Source: a virus. Taken from it: DNA of 38,175 bases. The stretch is from IMG/VR virus record IMGVR_UViG_3300034066_001244, positions 1-38,175 of that record. One strand, written 5' to 3'. Made by a program: the position numbers and the translations under genes. The notes under the pieces are model-generated. The model was not told where the DNA came from and ran no database searches. It worked only from the letters and a program-made list of their open reading frames with translations. This document shows, piece after piece, positions 1 through 7,928 of the stretch; positions within the stretch are counted from its first letter, which is position 1; each line of letters begins with the position of its first letter.

Positions 1-2
1 AG

Positions 3-389
3 CTCGTTCAAAGAGGAAATGATTTTATTGGTAAGGCACAAATTCTTTCTACACCAATGGGTAAAATTGCAGAGTCACTTCTCAAAGAAGGAGTAACTCT
101 TGGCGTTTCTTCCCGTGGTATTGGATCAGTAAGACCAACAAAAGAAGGATACAATGAAGTTGGCGAAGACTTTATGCTTGCAACTGCTGCTGATATTGTT
201 GCCGATCCATCTGCACCTGATGCTTTTGTTCAGGGAATTATGGAAGGAAAGGAGTGGGTATGGGATGGAGGAATGCTTCGCGAAAAAATCGCAGAGCAAA
301 CTCAAAAAAGAATTAATACTCTTGTTGACGAAAAACTACTTGAAGAGTATAAGCTGAGTTTATTCAATGAGTTTTTAAACTCATTGTAA
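3..389 (+). CDS. 21: Prohead core protease gp21, C-terminal part (5' end outside window)
   Basis: This is the end of the T4-type prohead protease, which matures the head by cutting scaffold, major capsid protein and internal proteins after (I/L)-x-E sites. The frame is open from base 3, so the gene begins upstream of the window and only about 128 residues are seen. The segment GVSSRG, about 40 residues into the fragment, looks like the region holding the family's catalytic serine. The catalytic histidine must lie upstream. It is followed by gp22 and gp23, the expected substrates, in the usual T4-like order. The first ATG at 57 is internal to the gene and is not its start. Identification rests on the serine motif and gene order. 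Confidence 0.88.
   Translation, partial: LVQRGNDFIGKAQILSTPMGKIAESLLKEGVTLGVSSRGIGSVRPTKEGYNEVGEDFMLATAADIVADPSAPDAFVQGIMEGKEWVWDGGMLREKIAEQTQKRINTLVDEKLLEEYKLSLFNEFLNSL
365..386 (+). terminator. Perfect hairpin over the stop codon of gp21
   Basis: A 10-bp inverted repeat (CAATGAGTTT and its complement) surrounds the end of gene 21, with only two T in the centre. No clean T-run follows, so it may be a weak terminator or an mRNA 3' stabiliser. It lies just upstream of the gp22 late promoter. Confidence 0.35.
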
Positions 390-399
390 TTTATTTAAT

Positions 400-407
400 T
401 ATAAATA
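400..407 (+). promoter_or_regulatory. Late promoter TATAAATA for gp22
   Basis: This is an exact match to the T4 late promoter box TATAAATA, recognised in T4 by gp55 with the gp45 clamp. It sits 38 bases before the gp22 start. A ribosome-binding site CGGAGAG at 434-440 lies just before the ATG at 446. Both gp55 and gp45 are encoded in this window. Confidence 0.75.
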
Positions 408-445
408 AATATAGTTTATAACGTAAGGTTAAACGGAGAGTTCAA

Positions 446-1597
446 ATGTCTCGTGGAGATTTACAAGAAATGGAAGTAGGCACTAAGCAATCCAAAACCG
501 CTGTCAATGCTGGCGCTAAGGCAGGGGATACGATGCCAAGTCTATCTGGTGCAACACCAGGTCAAACTGCGGGTTGGGAAGATCTTGGAGGTCCTGATCC
601 CTCTAATTATCGTTCAACTGATGATTCAGCAAAACTGAAAACACCTGGTGGGTCACTTAAGCAAGTTAAGGATGTTGTTAATAAGGGTGCTAAGTCTGCC
701 GAAGCAATGAATGGTGTTAAGGAGGATGAGGAGTTTGAGTATGATGAAGACGAAGAACTCTTAGAAGCCGCTAAAGACGAAGACGAAGACAAAGAGGAAG
801 AAGAAGGCGGTAAAAAAGGTAAAGATGAAGAAGAGGATGAAGAGGAAGAGGACGAAGAGGAAGTGAAGGAAGAGTTTGATATCGAAGAGGATGTCAATGC
901 TCTTTTAGAAGGCGAAGATCTTTCTGAGGAATTCCAAGAGAAAGCACGCATTATCTTTGAATCTGCTCTTCGCTCTAAGGTTTCTGATATTCAAGAAGCA
1001 CTGGAGGAGCAATACACTGCTGCTCTTGCAGAAGAAGTAGAAGAAATTAAGTCAGAACTTTCAGAGCGTGTCGATGCATACCTAGAGTATGTTGCCGGCG
1101 AGTGGATGGAAGAAAATGCACTCGTTATCGAAAACGGTCTTAAGACTGAGATGACCGAATCATTCCTACAAGGAATGAAGGGTCTTTTTGAAGAACATTA
1201 TGTATCAATCCCTGAAGATAAATATGATGTGCTAGAGAGCATGGTAGAAAAACTTGATGAAATGGAGACAAAACTCAACGAGCAAATTGAGAAAAACGTT
1301 TCCCTTAACAAGCGTCTCGCAGAGTCGGTTGCTGATGGAATCTTTGAACAAGTCGCTGATGGTCTTGCAGACACTCAGAAAGACAAGCTCGCTTCACTTG
1401 CCGAAAGTGTTGAGTTTGAAAGTGAAGAAGAATATCGTGAAAAACTGGAGACTTTGAAGGAATCATATTTTCCTTCACGAGGAGTTTCTCCATTAACTAA
1501 ATCTGATACTCTCTCTGAAGGTGTAAGTGTTGCTTATGAGTCACACTCGCCAGCAATGGCTGCTTATCTGAAGAGTCTCTCAGCATTTAGTAAATAA
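446..1597 (+). CDS. 22: Prohead core scaffold protein gp22
   Basis: This is the main scaffolding protein of the T4-type prohead, assembled inside the shell and degraded by gp21. The 383-residue protein has a very acidic stretch (about residues 93-150, runs of D and E) followed by a long region with coiled-coil character, as expected for the core. Short L/I-x-E sites, candidate gp21 cut points, are frequent. It lies between gp21 and gp23. The ATG at 446 has a good ribosome-binding site and its own late promoter. The acidic run makes a poly-serine shadow ORF on the other strand. Identification is mainly by position and composition. Confidence 0.85.
   Translation: MSRGDLQEMEVGTKQSKTAVNAGAKAGDTMPSLSGATPGQTAGWEDLGGPDPSNYRSTDDSAKLKTPGGSLKQVKDVVNKGAKSAEAMNGVKEDEEFEYDEDEELLEAAKDEDEDKEEEEGGKKGKDEEEDEEEEDEEEVKEEFDIEEDVNALLEGEDLSEEFQEKARIIFESALRSKVSDIQEALEEQYTAALAEEVEEIKSELSERVDAYLEYVAGEWMEENALVIENGLKTEMTESFLQGMKGLFEEHYVSIPEDKYDVLESMVEKLDEMETKLNEQIEKNVSLNKRLAESVADGIFEQVADGLADTQKDKLASLAESVEFESEEEYREKLETLKESYFPSRGVSPLTKSDTLSEGVSVAYESHSPAMAAYLKSLSAFSK
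1589..1596 (+). promoter_or_regulatory. Candidate late promoter AGTAAATA for gp23
   Basis: The end of gene 22 reads AGTAAATA, a variant of the T4 late box, overlapping the gp22 stop codon and 58 bases before gp23. A 7-bp inverted repeat (TTGAATT / AATTCAA, 1599-1618) lies where transcription would begin. The match is weaker than at gp22 and could be chance in AT-rich DNA. Confidence 0.4.
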
Positions 1598-1654
1598 TTG
1601 AATTTAATATAATTCAAACCCCAAAAACAAACACTTAGAAAAAGGTAAAAGCAA

Positions 1655-3082
1655 ATGTTCCATTCCGAGCATCTGCAGGAAAAGTGGGCACCTCTACTGG
1701 ACTATCAAGGTCTAGATTCGATCAAAGATTCTCATCGTAGAGCTGTAACTGCTGTCCTGCTCGAAAACCAAGAAAAATTCCTAAGAGAGCAATCTGCTTT
1801 CGATAACGGTTCCATGGGTATGCTCATGGAGACCCCAACCAACAGCGGTAATGCTGCTGGTGGATTTGGTGGTTTCAGTGGTAGTGCCGCTGCTGCTGGT
1901 CCTACCGCAGGTTTCGATCCCGTACTGATCTCACTGATCCGTCGTTCGATGCCTAACCTGATCGCCTACGACGTTGCAGGCGTTCAACCAATGAGTGGTC
2001 CTACTGGACTCATCTTCGCAATGCGTTCACGCTACACCAGTCAGAGTGGTAATGAAACCTTCTTCAATGAAGTAGATTCGGCATTCTCTGGTCAGGATTC
2101 ATCCTTCGCACTTGCTGGATTTGGTAGCACTGCTGCTGGTATTGGTACTACCACCCAGAGCGGTTCTAACCCTTCAGTTCTGAACGCTGCTTCAGTTGCT
2201 GCTGCTGACTACAATGTTGGTCAGGGTATGGTAACTGGTGATTCAGAAAATCTAGGCGAATCTGGTCACGATTTCAACCAGATGGCATTCTCGATCGAGA
2301 AAGTCACCGTTACTGCAAAGTCACGCGCTCTGAAGGCAGAGTATTCACTTGAGCTTGCTCAAGACCTTAAGGCAATCCACGGTCTGAATGCTGAAGCGGA
2401 ACTCGCAAACATTCTCTCAACAGAGATTCTTGCTGAAATCAACCGCGAAGTTATTCGTACCATCTATATGACTGCTGAGAAGGGTGCTTCTCAGAACGTT
2501 GCCACCGCTGGTGTATTCGACCTCGATGTTGACTCCAATGGTCGTTGGTCAGTTGAGAAGTTCAAGGGTCTTCTGTTCCAGATTGAGCGTGATGCTAACG
2601 CTATCGCTCAAAGAACTCGTCGTGGAAAGGGCAACATCATCCTCTGCTCAGCAGACGTTGCTTCCGCTCTAACCATGGCTGGCGTTCTGGATTACACCCC
2701 AGCACTCAACGCTAACCTAACCGTTGATGACACCGGCAACACCTTTGCTGGTACTCTGATGGGCAAATTCCGTGTCTATATTGACCCATATGCTGCTAAC
2801 CTAACTGCAGGTAACGCTGCTCCAACAGGTGGTAACCAGTACTACGTTGTTGGTTATAAGGGTTCTTCACCTTATGACGCTGGACTCTTCTATTGTCCTT
2901 ATGTTCCTCTCCAAATGGTTCGTGCCGTTGGTGAGAACAGCTTCCAACCCAAGATCGGCTTTAAGACCCGTTATGGTCTCGTTGCAAACCCATTTGCAGA
3001 AGGACTTACTCAGGGTCTCGGAGCACTCAAGACCAACTCTAACCGTTATTACAGAAGAGTTGCAGTCAAAAATCTTATGTGA
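1655..3082 (+). CDS. 23: Major capsid protein gp23
   Basis: This is the T4-type major capsid protein of 475 residues, the usual size in cyanomyoviruses. The N-terminus is a pro-sequence. A likely gp21 cut site is L-M-E at about residues 56-58 (MGMLME followed by TPTN), ahead of a glycine/alanine-rich stretch. Further on, segments such as PNLIAYDVAGVQPMSGPTG and FKTRYGLVANPFAEG are typical of cyanophage gp23. The gene has a higher G+C third-position feel than its neighbours, as expected for the most highly expressed gene. A strong terminator follows directly. Confidence 0.95.
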   Translation: MFHSEHLQEKWAPLLDYQGLDSIKDSHRRAVTAVLLENQEKFLREQSAFDNGSMGMLMETPTNSGNAAGGFGGFSGSAAAAGPTAGFDPVLISLIRRSMPNLIAYDVAGVQPMSGPTGLIFAMRSRYTSQSGNETFFNEVDSAFSGQDSSFALAGFGSTAAGIGTTTQSGSNPSVLNAASVAAADYNVGQGMVTGDSENLGESGHDFNQMAFSIEKVTVTAKSRALKAEYSLELAQDLKAIHGLNAEAELANILSTEILAEINREVIRTIYMTAEKGASQNVATAGVFDLDVDSNGRWSVEKFKGLLFQIERDANAIAQRTRRGKGNIILCSADVASALTMAGVLDYTPALNANLTVDDTGNTFAGTLMGKFRVYIDPYAANLTAGNAAPTGGNQYYVVGYKGSSPYDAGLFYCPYVPLQMVRAVGENSFQPKIGFKTRYGLVANPFAEGLTQGLGALKTNSNRYYRRVAVKNLM

Positions 3083-3103
3083 TCCATTTCACATAAAATA
3101 TCT

Positions 3104-3129
3104 AGAGGGTCTTCGGACCCTCTTTTTTT
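3104..3129 (+). terminator. Strong intrinsic terminator after gp23
   Basis: An 8-bp stem (AGAGGGTC / GACCCTCT) with a stable TTCG tetraloop is followed by seven T. A second small inverted repeat (ATGTGA / TCACAT, 3078-3093) lies just upstream over the gp23 stop. Together they should insulate the capsid transcript. Confidence 0.9.
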
Positions 3130-3130
3130 A

Positions 3131-3138
3131 TCTAAATA
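3131..3138 (+). promoter_or_regulatory. Late promoter TCTAAATA for gp3
   Basis: TCTAAATA follows the gp23 terminator within two bases and lies 14 bases before the gp3 start. The following ACTTAAAAA continues a leader also seen before the gene at 26431. No Shine-Dalgarno sequence is evident. Confidence 0.6.
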
Positions 3139-3151
3139 CTTAAAAAAAAAT

Positions 3152-3700
3152 ATGACTAGAGGGCAAATAGATAACAGAAACTTTTTATCCCCCACAGGAT
3201 TTAAGTTTACATTAACAAGAACTCCCAAAGTTGCTTTTTTCTGCAACCAAGCAAATATTCCTGATTTAAATCTTGGTGTTGCAATTCAACCTTCATATAC
3301 AAAAATGTTACCAACTCCGGGGGACATTATTGAGTTTGGCGACTTAACACTAAGATTTTTAGTTGATGAAAATCTTGAAAACTATATGGAAATACAAAAT
3401 TGGATGCGTGGTTTGGGATTTCCAGAGGAACTTCAACAGTTTGATGATTTAGAAAAATCGGGAGTCTCTAGAGGAAATTATGCTAAGGATCGCCAAAACA
3501 TTTATTCTGATGGAACTTTACAAGTTTTAACTAGTAGTCAAATACCAAACTTTCAAATAAGATTCCAAGATCTATTTCCATATTCACTATCAACAATGAT
3601 TTTTGATGCCACTGATACTGACATTCAATACTTTACGGCAGACGTGAGTTTCAAGTATACTATATACAACATTTATGATTTGCAAGGAAATAAATTATGA
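3152..3700 (+). CDS. 3: Tail completion and sheath stabiliser protein, gp3-like
   Basis: The 182-residue protein occupies the gp3 position used in cyanomyoviruses (23, 3, uvsY, uvsW). In T4, gp3 caps the tail tube end and helps join tail to head. The sequence has a tail-tube-like flavour: a short N-terminal segment, a beta-rich body and the segment FGDLTLRFLVDENLENY. It is preceded by a late promoter, fitting a morphogenesis role, and overlaps uvsY by four bases (ATGA). Assignment rests largely on gene order; a gp19-like paralogue is the alternative. Confidence 0.7.
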   Translation: MTRGQIDNRNFLSPTGFKFTLTRTPKVAFFCNQANIPDLNLGVAIQPSYTKMLPTPGDIIEFGDLTLRFLVDENLENYMEIQNWMRGLGFPEELQQFDDLEKSGVSRGNYAKDRQNIYSDGTLQVLTSSQIPNFQIRFQDLFPYSLSTMIFDATDTDIQYFTADVSFKYTIYNIYDLQGNKL

Positions 3701-4134
3701 GTATTGATTTGGATACTATCCAAAAAATGTGGGAAACGGATTCAAAAATAGATATTGATAATCTGCATATAGAATCTTTAAATATTCCAATTTTACATTC
3801 AAAATATTTTGACCTATACAATACAATCAATCTATTAAAAAAGAAAGCAGAGCAACAGAAGAAAAAAATAAGACATGAAAGGTATGAATACTTTACTGGA
3901 AAAGCAGACCCTGACGTTTACCTAGAAAATCCATTTCCAAAAAAGATTCGTGATAAAGAAACTCTTCAAGGATACTTAGATTCTGACGAAAAACTATCTC
4001 AAGTTGTTTTAAAAATAGAATACTATGAAACAATGTTGAGTTATATTGACAGCATTCTGAAAATGATTTCAAATAGAACTTATCAAATTAAAAACTCTAT
4101 AGACTTTCTGCGTTTTCAGTCCGGATTAGGGTAA
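3697..4134 (+). CDS. uvsY: Recombination mediator UvsY
   Basis: UvsY loads the UvsX recombinase onto single-stranded DNA coated with gp32. The 145-residue length matches the family, and the protein is helical and lysine-rich, with a basic KKKAEQQKKKIRHERYEYF block at about residues 48-66 that would suit DNA binding. It starts inside the end of gp3 (ATGA overlap) and precedes uvsW, as in other T4-like phages. UvsX, its partner, is encoded at 22008. Confidence 0.85.
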   Translation: MSIDLDTIQKMWETDSKIDIDNLHIESLNIPILHSKYFDLYNTINLLKKKAEQQKKKIRHERYEYFTGKADPDVYLENPFPKKIRDKETLQGYLDSDEKLSQVVLKIEYYETMLSYIDSILKMISNRTYQIKNSIDFLRFQSGLG

Positions 4135-4167
4135 ATAAATATTCATAGCAATTATGATGCTATGAGT
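4130..4167 (+). promoter_or_regulatory. Late promoter and start-codon hairpin of uvsW
   Basis: GGTAAATAAATA at 4130-4141 resembles a late promoter. It is followed by a hairpin, CATAGCA (4144-4150) pairing with TGCTATG (4158-4164), so the ATG at 4162-4164 is inside the 3' arm. A transcript from the late promoter would start at about 4143-4147, at or within the 5' arm, whereas read-through RNA would fold and hide the start. This matches what is known of T4 uvsW, which is made late. Confidence 0.55.
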
Positions 4168-5628
4168 GACGTAATCATTGAAAAGAAGAATGAGGTTTAC
4201 ATTAAACTACACTGTGAACCTCATATTTTATACGAACTTCAACCATATTTTACATTTGAGGTTGAATCTGCAAAATTCATGTCCCAGTATAGAAGCAGAC
4301 ACTGGGACGGCAAGATTCGCTTGTTAAGTTCCCATACTGGAGAAATTTATACTGGTTTGTTGGACAAAATTATCGACAAACTAAAACTCCATAATTATAC
4401 GTATGAATTTAAAGAAAATAAATTTTATGGTTTACCTTTTGAGATAAACGAAAATATATCCTTCGAAGGCGTGAAGGATTATATGTCGTCTATTTGTACC
4501 CATTCTCCACGTCAGTATCAAATAGAGGGAGTATACGATGCTCTACGACATAACCGAAAATTATTGATATCACCCACAGCCTCAGGAAAATCCTTGATGA
4601 TTTATTCCCTTGTAAGGTATTACGTAGATAAAGGACAAAAAATTCTTCTAGTTGTTCCAACGACATCTTTGGTAGAGCAGATGTACAAGGATTTTGAAGA
4701 TTATGGTTGGAATGTTGATTCATACTGTCACAGGATTTATTCTGGTAGAGAGAAAACAAATGAACATCAAGTAACGATTACAACTTGGCAATCTGTGTAT
4801 AAACTAGAACGTTCATTCTTTGAAGACTATGGGGTAGTTATAGGAGATGAGGCACACTTGTTTAAGAGTAAGTCACTTATTGATATTATGTCCAAACTTC
4901 ATCATGCAAAATATCGTTTTGGATTTACTGGAACTTTAGATGGAACTCAAACACACAAATGGGTTCTTGAAGGATTATTTGGACCTTCATATAAGGTTAC
5001 TAGAACTTATGAGTTGATGCAACAAGGACACATTTCTCAATTGGATATTCAGTGTCTTGTACTCAAACACCCACCCCAAAAGTTTGAAACCTATGAAGAT
5101 GAAATTCAATATTTAATCTCCCAAGAACAAAGAAATAAATTTATTACTAATCTCTCTCTTGACTTAAAAGGTAATACTCTTGTTTTATTTTCAAGAGTAG
5201 AAGCACACGGAGCAATACTCTACGAAAAGATAAATAATACTAAGCGAGGTGATCGTAAAGTATTTTTTATTCATGGAGGAGTGGACACTGAAGAAAGAGA
5301 ATTGGTAAGAGAAATTACAGAAAGAGAGAACAATGCAATTATTGTAGCCTCTTATGGTACTTTTTCTACAGGCATTAATATTAAAAATCTTCATAACGTT
5401 ATTTTCGCATCTCCAAGCAAATCACGTATTAGAAATCTTCAATCTATTGGGCGAGTTCTTAGAAAAGGAAAGAACAAAGTAAAAGCAGTTCTTTACGATA
5501 TTGCTGATGATTGCACTCATAACTCTAGAAAGAATTATACTTTAAATCACCTCATAGAAAGAATTAAAATTTATAACGAAGAAAACTTTAATTATGAAAT
5601 AATCACAATACAACTTAAGAAAAAATGA
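4162..5628 (+). CDS. uvsW: ATP-dependent helicase UvsW
   Basis: UvsW is a superfamily 2 helicase that unwinds R-loops and branched DNA and moves T4 replication from origin-primed to recombination-primed initiation. The 488 residues show Walker A SPTASGKS at 137-144, DEAH at 229-232, motif III FTGT, and motif VI QSIGRVLRKGK near residue 430. An N-terminal domain of about 110 residues precedes the helicase core, as in T4. The start codon is buried in a hairpin (see the regulatory entry). It overlaps the next gene by four bases. Confidence 0.95.
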   Translation: MSDVIIEKKNEVYIKLHCEPHILYELQPYFTFEVESAKFMSQYRSRHWDGKIRLLSSHTGEIYTGLLDKIIDKLKLHNYTYEFKENKFYGLPFEINENISFEGVKDYMSSICTHSPRQYQIEGVYDALRHNRKLLISPTASGKSLMIYSLVRYYVDKGQKILLVVPTTSLVEQMYKDFEDYGWNVDSYCHRIYSGREKTNEHQVTITTWQSVYKLERSFFEDYGVVIGDEAHLFKSKSLIDIMSKLHHAKYRFGFTGTLDGTQTHKWVLEGLFGPSYKVTRTYELMQQGHISQLDIQCLVLKHPPQKFETYEDEIQYLISQEQRNKFITNLSLDLKGNTLVLFSRVEAHGAILYEKINNTKRGDRKVFFIHGGVDTEERELVREITERENNAIIVASYGTFSTGINIKNLHNVIFASPSKSRIRNLQSIGRVLRKGKNKVKAVLYDIADDCTHNSRKNYTLNHLIERIKIYNEENFNYEIITIQLKKK

Positions 5629-6017
5629 TAGAAGATGATTTTTACTGCACTCTCAAATTAAAAACAGGTGAAGAAATCTTTGCTAAAGTAGCAGCTTCTG
5701 AAGAAGAAGATAGAACTATTCTGATCATTTCTAATCCCATTACTGTTAACGAAATTAAGAGTAGAACGGGAATTGTTGGGTATAAAATAGAACCTTGGTT
5801 AAAAACAACTAAAGAAGATATGTTTATCATTAATCTTGAAGATGTATTAACCCTTTCGGAATCTTCTGATATTGAAATGATTATGATGTATCAATGTTAT
5901 GTTAGACAGTCAAATAGAGAAAGGAACAATGAACCAAAATTAAATCGTAGAATGGGATACATTGCCAATGTTAATGATGCCAAAGAGCTCTTAGAGAAGC
6001 TCTATAAAAATAGCTAA
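5625..6017 (+). CDS. Sm-like small beta-barrel protein of unknown function
   Basis: This 130-residue protein is not one I can name. The N-terminus (CTLKLKTGEEIFAKV, then a run ending LIISNPITV) resembles the strand pattern of Sm/Hfq-like folds. A second half reads IEPWLKTTKEDMFIINLEDVLTL at 55-77. The same pattern recurs in the 83-residue protein at 18724 (LEPFL to KILTL), so the two look like paralogues. It is translationally coupled to uvsW by an ATGA overlap and lies just before the sigma factor promoter. A role in RNA or in a protein complex is a guess from fold resemblance only. Confidence 0.7.
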   Translation: MIEDDFYCTLKLKTGEEIFAKVAASEEEDRTILIISNPITVNEIKSRTGIVGYKIEPWLKTTKEDMFIINLEDVLTLSESSDIEMIMMYQCYVRQSNRERNNEPKLNRRMGYIANVNDAKELLEKLYKNS

Positions 6018-6068
6018 TTATAATCTTATCAACCTCGACAAAGGTAATTGTATCAACTTTCAAATGCC

Positions 6069-6097
6069 TTGTCAAGTATTTAGATAAATGGTATAAT
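6069..6097 (+). promoter_or_regulatory. Host-type promoter for gp55
   Basis: TTGTCA (6069-6074), a 17-base spacer and TATAAT (6092-6097) form a near-consensus sigma-70-type promoter 25 bases before the gp55 ATG. The 105-base gap holds nothing else that I recognise. It would let the late sigma factor and the 47-46 recombination genes be expressed before late transcription. Confidence 0.75.
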
Positions 6098-6122
6098 CTA
6101 TACATAATAATGATAAAAACTT

Positions 6123-6620
6123 ATGATAACCACAGCAGTCATGACCAAAAGAAAGAGGTCAGAGCATTACGTCAATAACAAAGAGTTTCTTGCTGCCCTA
6201 ATTAAATATCGCGAAGATAAAGAAATTGCAGTCCTACAGAACAAACCAAAACCTCCCATTCCTCGTTACATTGGAGAGTGTTTCTTAAAGATTGCTAATC
6301 ACTTATCATTTAAACCAAACTTTGTCAACTATATGTTCAAAGAGGATATGATTTCTGATGGTATTGAGAATTGTGTTCAGTATATTCACAATTTCAATCC
6401 AGAGAAGTCTCAAAATCCTTTTGCATATTTCACTCAAATCATTCATTACGCATTCCTTCGCCGTATTCAAAGAGAAAAGCGTCAACTGGAAATCAAAAAC
6501 AAAATTCTTGAACGGTCTGGATTTTCTGAAGTGTTTGGAGACGACAACACAGTTGACGGAAGTAATTATTCGGACTATAATAGCATTAAGGATAATATCC
6601 ACTCTAAGCTTCGTTATTGA
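6123..6620 (+). CDS. 55: Late-transcription sigma factor gp55
   Basis: gp55 replaces the host sigma factor on RNA polymerase and directs it to TATAAATA-type late promoters, many of which are present in this window. The 165-residue protein contains a sigma region 2-like helix block (NFNPEKSQNPFAYFTQIIHYAFLRRI, about residues 90-115, in two parts of a continuous motif). The first ATG at 6123 gives MITTAVMTKRKRS; an internal ATG at 6141 is an equally possible start. The gene ends directly against gp47 with no gap. Its order relative to uvsW and gp47 is typical. Confidence 0.9.
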   Translation: MITTAVMTKRKRSEHYVNNKEFLAALIKYREDKEIAVLQNKPKPPIPRYIGECFLKIANHLSFKPNFVNYMFKEDMISDGIENCVQYIHNFNPEKSQNPFAYFTQIIHYAFLRRIQREKRQLEIKNKILERSGFSEVFGDDNTVDGSNYSDYNSIKDNIHSKLRY

Positions 6621-7655
6621 ATGAAAGTCGCTATCATTACAGACACTCACTATGGTGCAAGAAAGGGTTCAAAACTTTTTCACGATTATTTTGAACTTTT
6701 TTACAAAAATGTGTTTTTCCCGACGCTAGAACAGTACGGGATTGATACTATTATACACATGGGTGATGCTTTTGATAGCAGGAAATCAATTGATTATCAA
6801 AGTTTAGAATGGGCAAAACGAGTTGTATTTGAGCCTCTTAAAAAATATAAGGTTCATATGATTGTTGGTAATCACGATAGTTACTATAAGAATACAAATA
6901 ATACAAACTCTCCTCAACTTTTATTAAAGGATTATCCAAATATTCAAACATATTCTTCTCCGACAGAAATAAAGGTTGGAAATCTTGAAGTTCTTCTTCT
7001 CCCCTGGATTTGTATGGAAAATGAAGAGCAGTCACTTAAAATGATTGAAAAAACAAAAGCAAAAATTACTATGGGACATCTTGAACTTCAAGGTTTTAGT
7101 CCTCATAGGGGATTCGTTATGGATCATGGTTTGGAAAGTAATTTATTTGATAAATTTGAACTTGTTTTTTCGGGTCACTATCATACACGATCTAATAACG
7201 GAACAGTGTTCTACACAGGAAATCCTTATGAGATTTATTGGACCGATGTAAATGATACTCGCGGATTCACTATTTTTGACACGGAAACGTTAGAACACAC
7301 TTCAATTAATAATCCTTATAAAATGTTTTACAACATTTATTATGAGGATACTAATTATCAAACATTTGATACTCGCGAATATGAAAACAAAATTGTAAAA
7401 GTCATTGTTCGCAAAAAATCAGACACAAAAAAGTTTGAAAAATTTATTGATAAACTTCATTCCTCAAATATTGCAGAACTCAAAATTATTGAAAACTTTG
7501 ATATTCAAAAACCTCAAGATTTTGAAGCATTTGAAAGTGAAGATACTATTTCTATCCTGAATAGATATATTGAGGAGGCAGAAATTAATCTTGATAAACC
7601 AATCATTCAAAAAATAATGCAAGAAATTTATCAAGAAGCATGTGAATTAGTTTAA
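6621..7655 (+). CDS. 47: Recombination endonuclease subunit gp47 (Mre11-like)
   Basis: gp47 is the Mre11-family nuclease of the gp46/47 complex, which resects DNA ends for recombination-dependent replication. The metallophosphatase motifs are all visible: DTHYGAR near residue 8, MGDAFDS near 48, GNHDSYY near 83, MGHLEL near 150 and SGHYHTR near 184. The length of 344 residues is normal. Its ATG follows immediately after the TGA of gp55. A small DUF3110-like gene separates it from gp46. Confidence 0.95.
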   Translation: MKVAIITDTHYGARKGSKLFHDYFELFYKNVFFPTLEQYGIDTIIHMGDAFDSRKSIDYQSLEWAKRVVFEPLKKYKVHMIVGNHDSYYKNTNNTNSPQLLLKDYPNIQTYSSPTEIKVGNLEVLLLPWICMENEEQSLKMIEKTKAKITMGHLELQGFSPHRGFVMDHGLESNLFDKFELVFSGHYHTRSNNGTVFYTGNPYEIYWTDVNDTRGFTIFDTETLEHTSINNPYKMFYNIYYEDTNYQTFDTREYENKIVKVIVRKKSDTKKFEKFIDKLHSSNIAELKIIENFDIQKPQDFEAFESEDTISILNRYIEEAEINLDKPIIQKIMQEIYQEACELV

Positions 7656-7928
7656 ATGTTTATTCTAACAATTAATGGTAGAGAAACCGAGGGAGCATAT
7701 TCTGTAATTAATGATGAAGGAGATCATATTTTGTATCTCTTTCAAGAAGAAGATGATGCAGTTCGTTATGCCATGATGTTGGAAGAAGATGATTACCCAG
7801 AAATGCATGTAATTGAAATTGAAGATGAAGTAATGGTAAAAACTTGCGAAATGCATGGATATCAGTATACTGTTATTACTCCCAATGATATTGTAATTCC
7901 CCCAAACACTGAACATGATTTTATTTAA
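7656..7928 (+). CDS. DUF3110-like protein of cyanobacterial type
   Basis: The 90-residue protein reads LYLFQEEDDAVRYAMMLEED in its middle, followed by a short basic-poor C-terminus. I recognise this as close to DUF3110, a family of small proteins from cyanobacteria and plastids with unknown function. It begins right after the gp47 stop and overlaps gp46 by 14 bases, so it is co-translated with the two nuclease subunits. Its presence points to a cyanobacterial host. A function in end-resection is not shown. The recognition is from memory of the family pattern. Confidence 0.75.
   Translation: MFILTINGRETEGAYSVINDEGDHILYLFQEEDDAVRYAMMLEEDDYPEMHVIEIEDEVMVKTCEMHGYQYTVITPNDIVIPPNTEHDFI

Noticed and set aside
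607-951. Antisense poly-serine ORF of 114 residues
   Set aside because: It is the mirror of the acidic GAA/GAC/GAG codon run of gp22; low complexity and no start signals.
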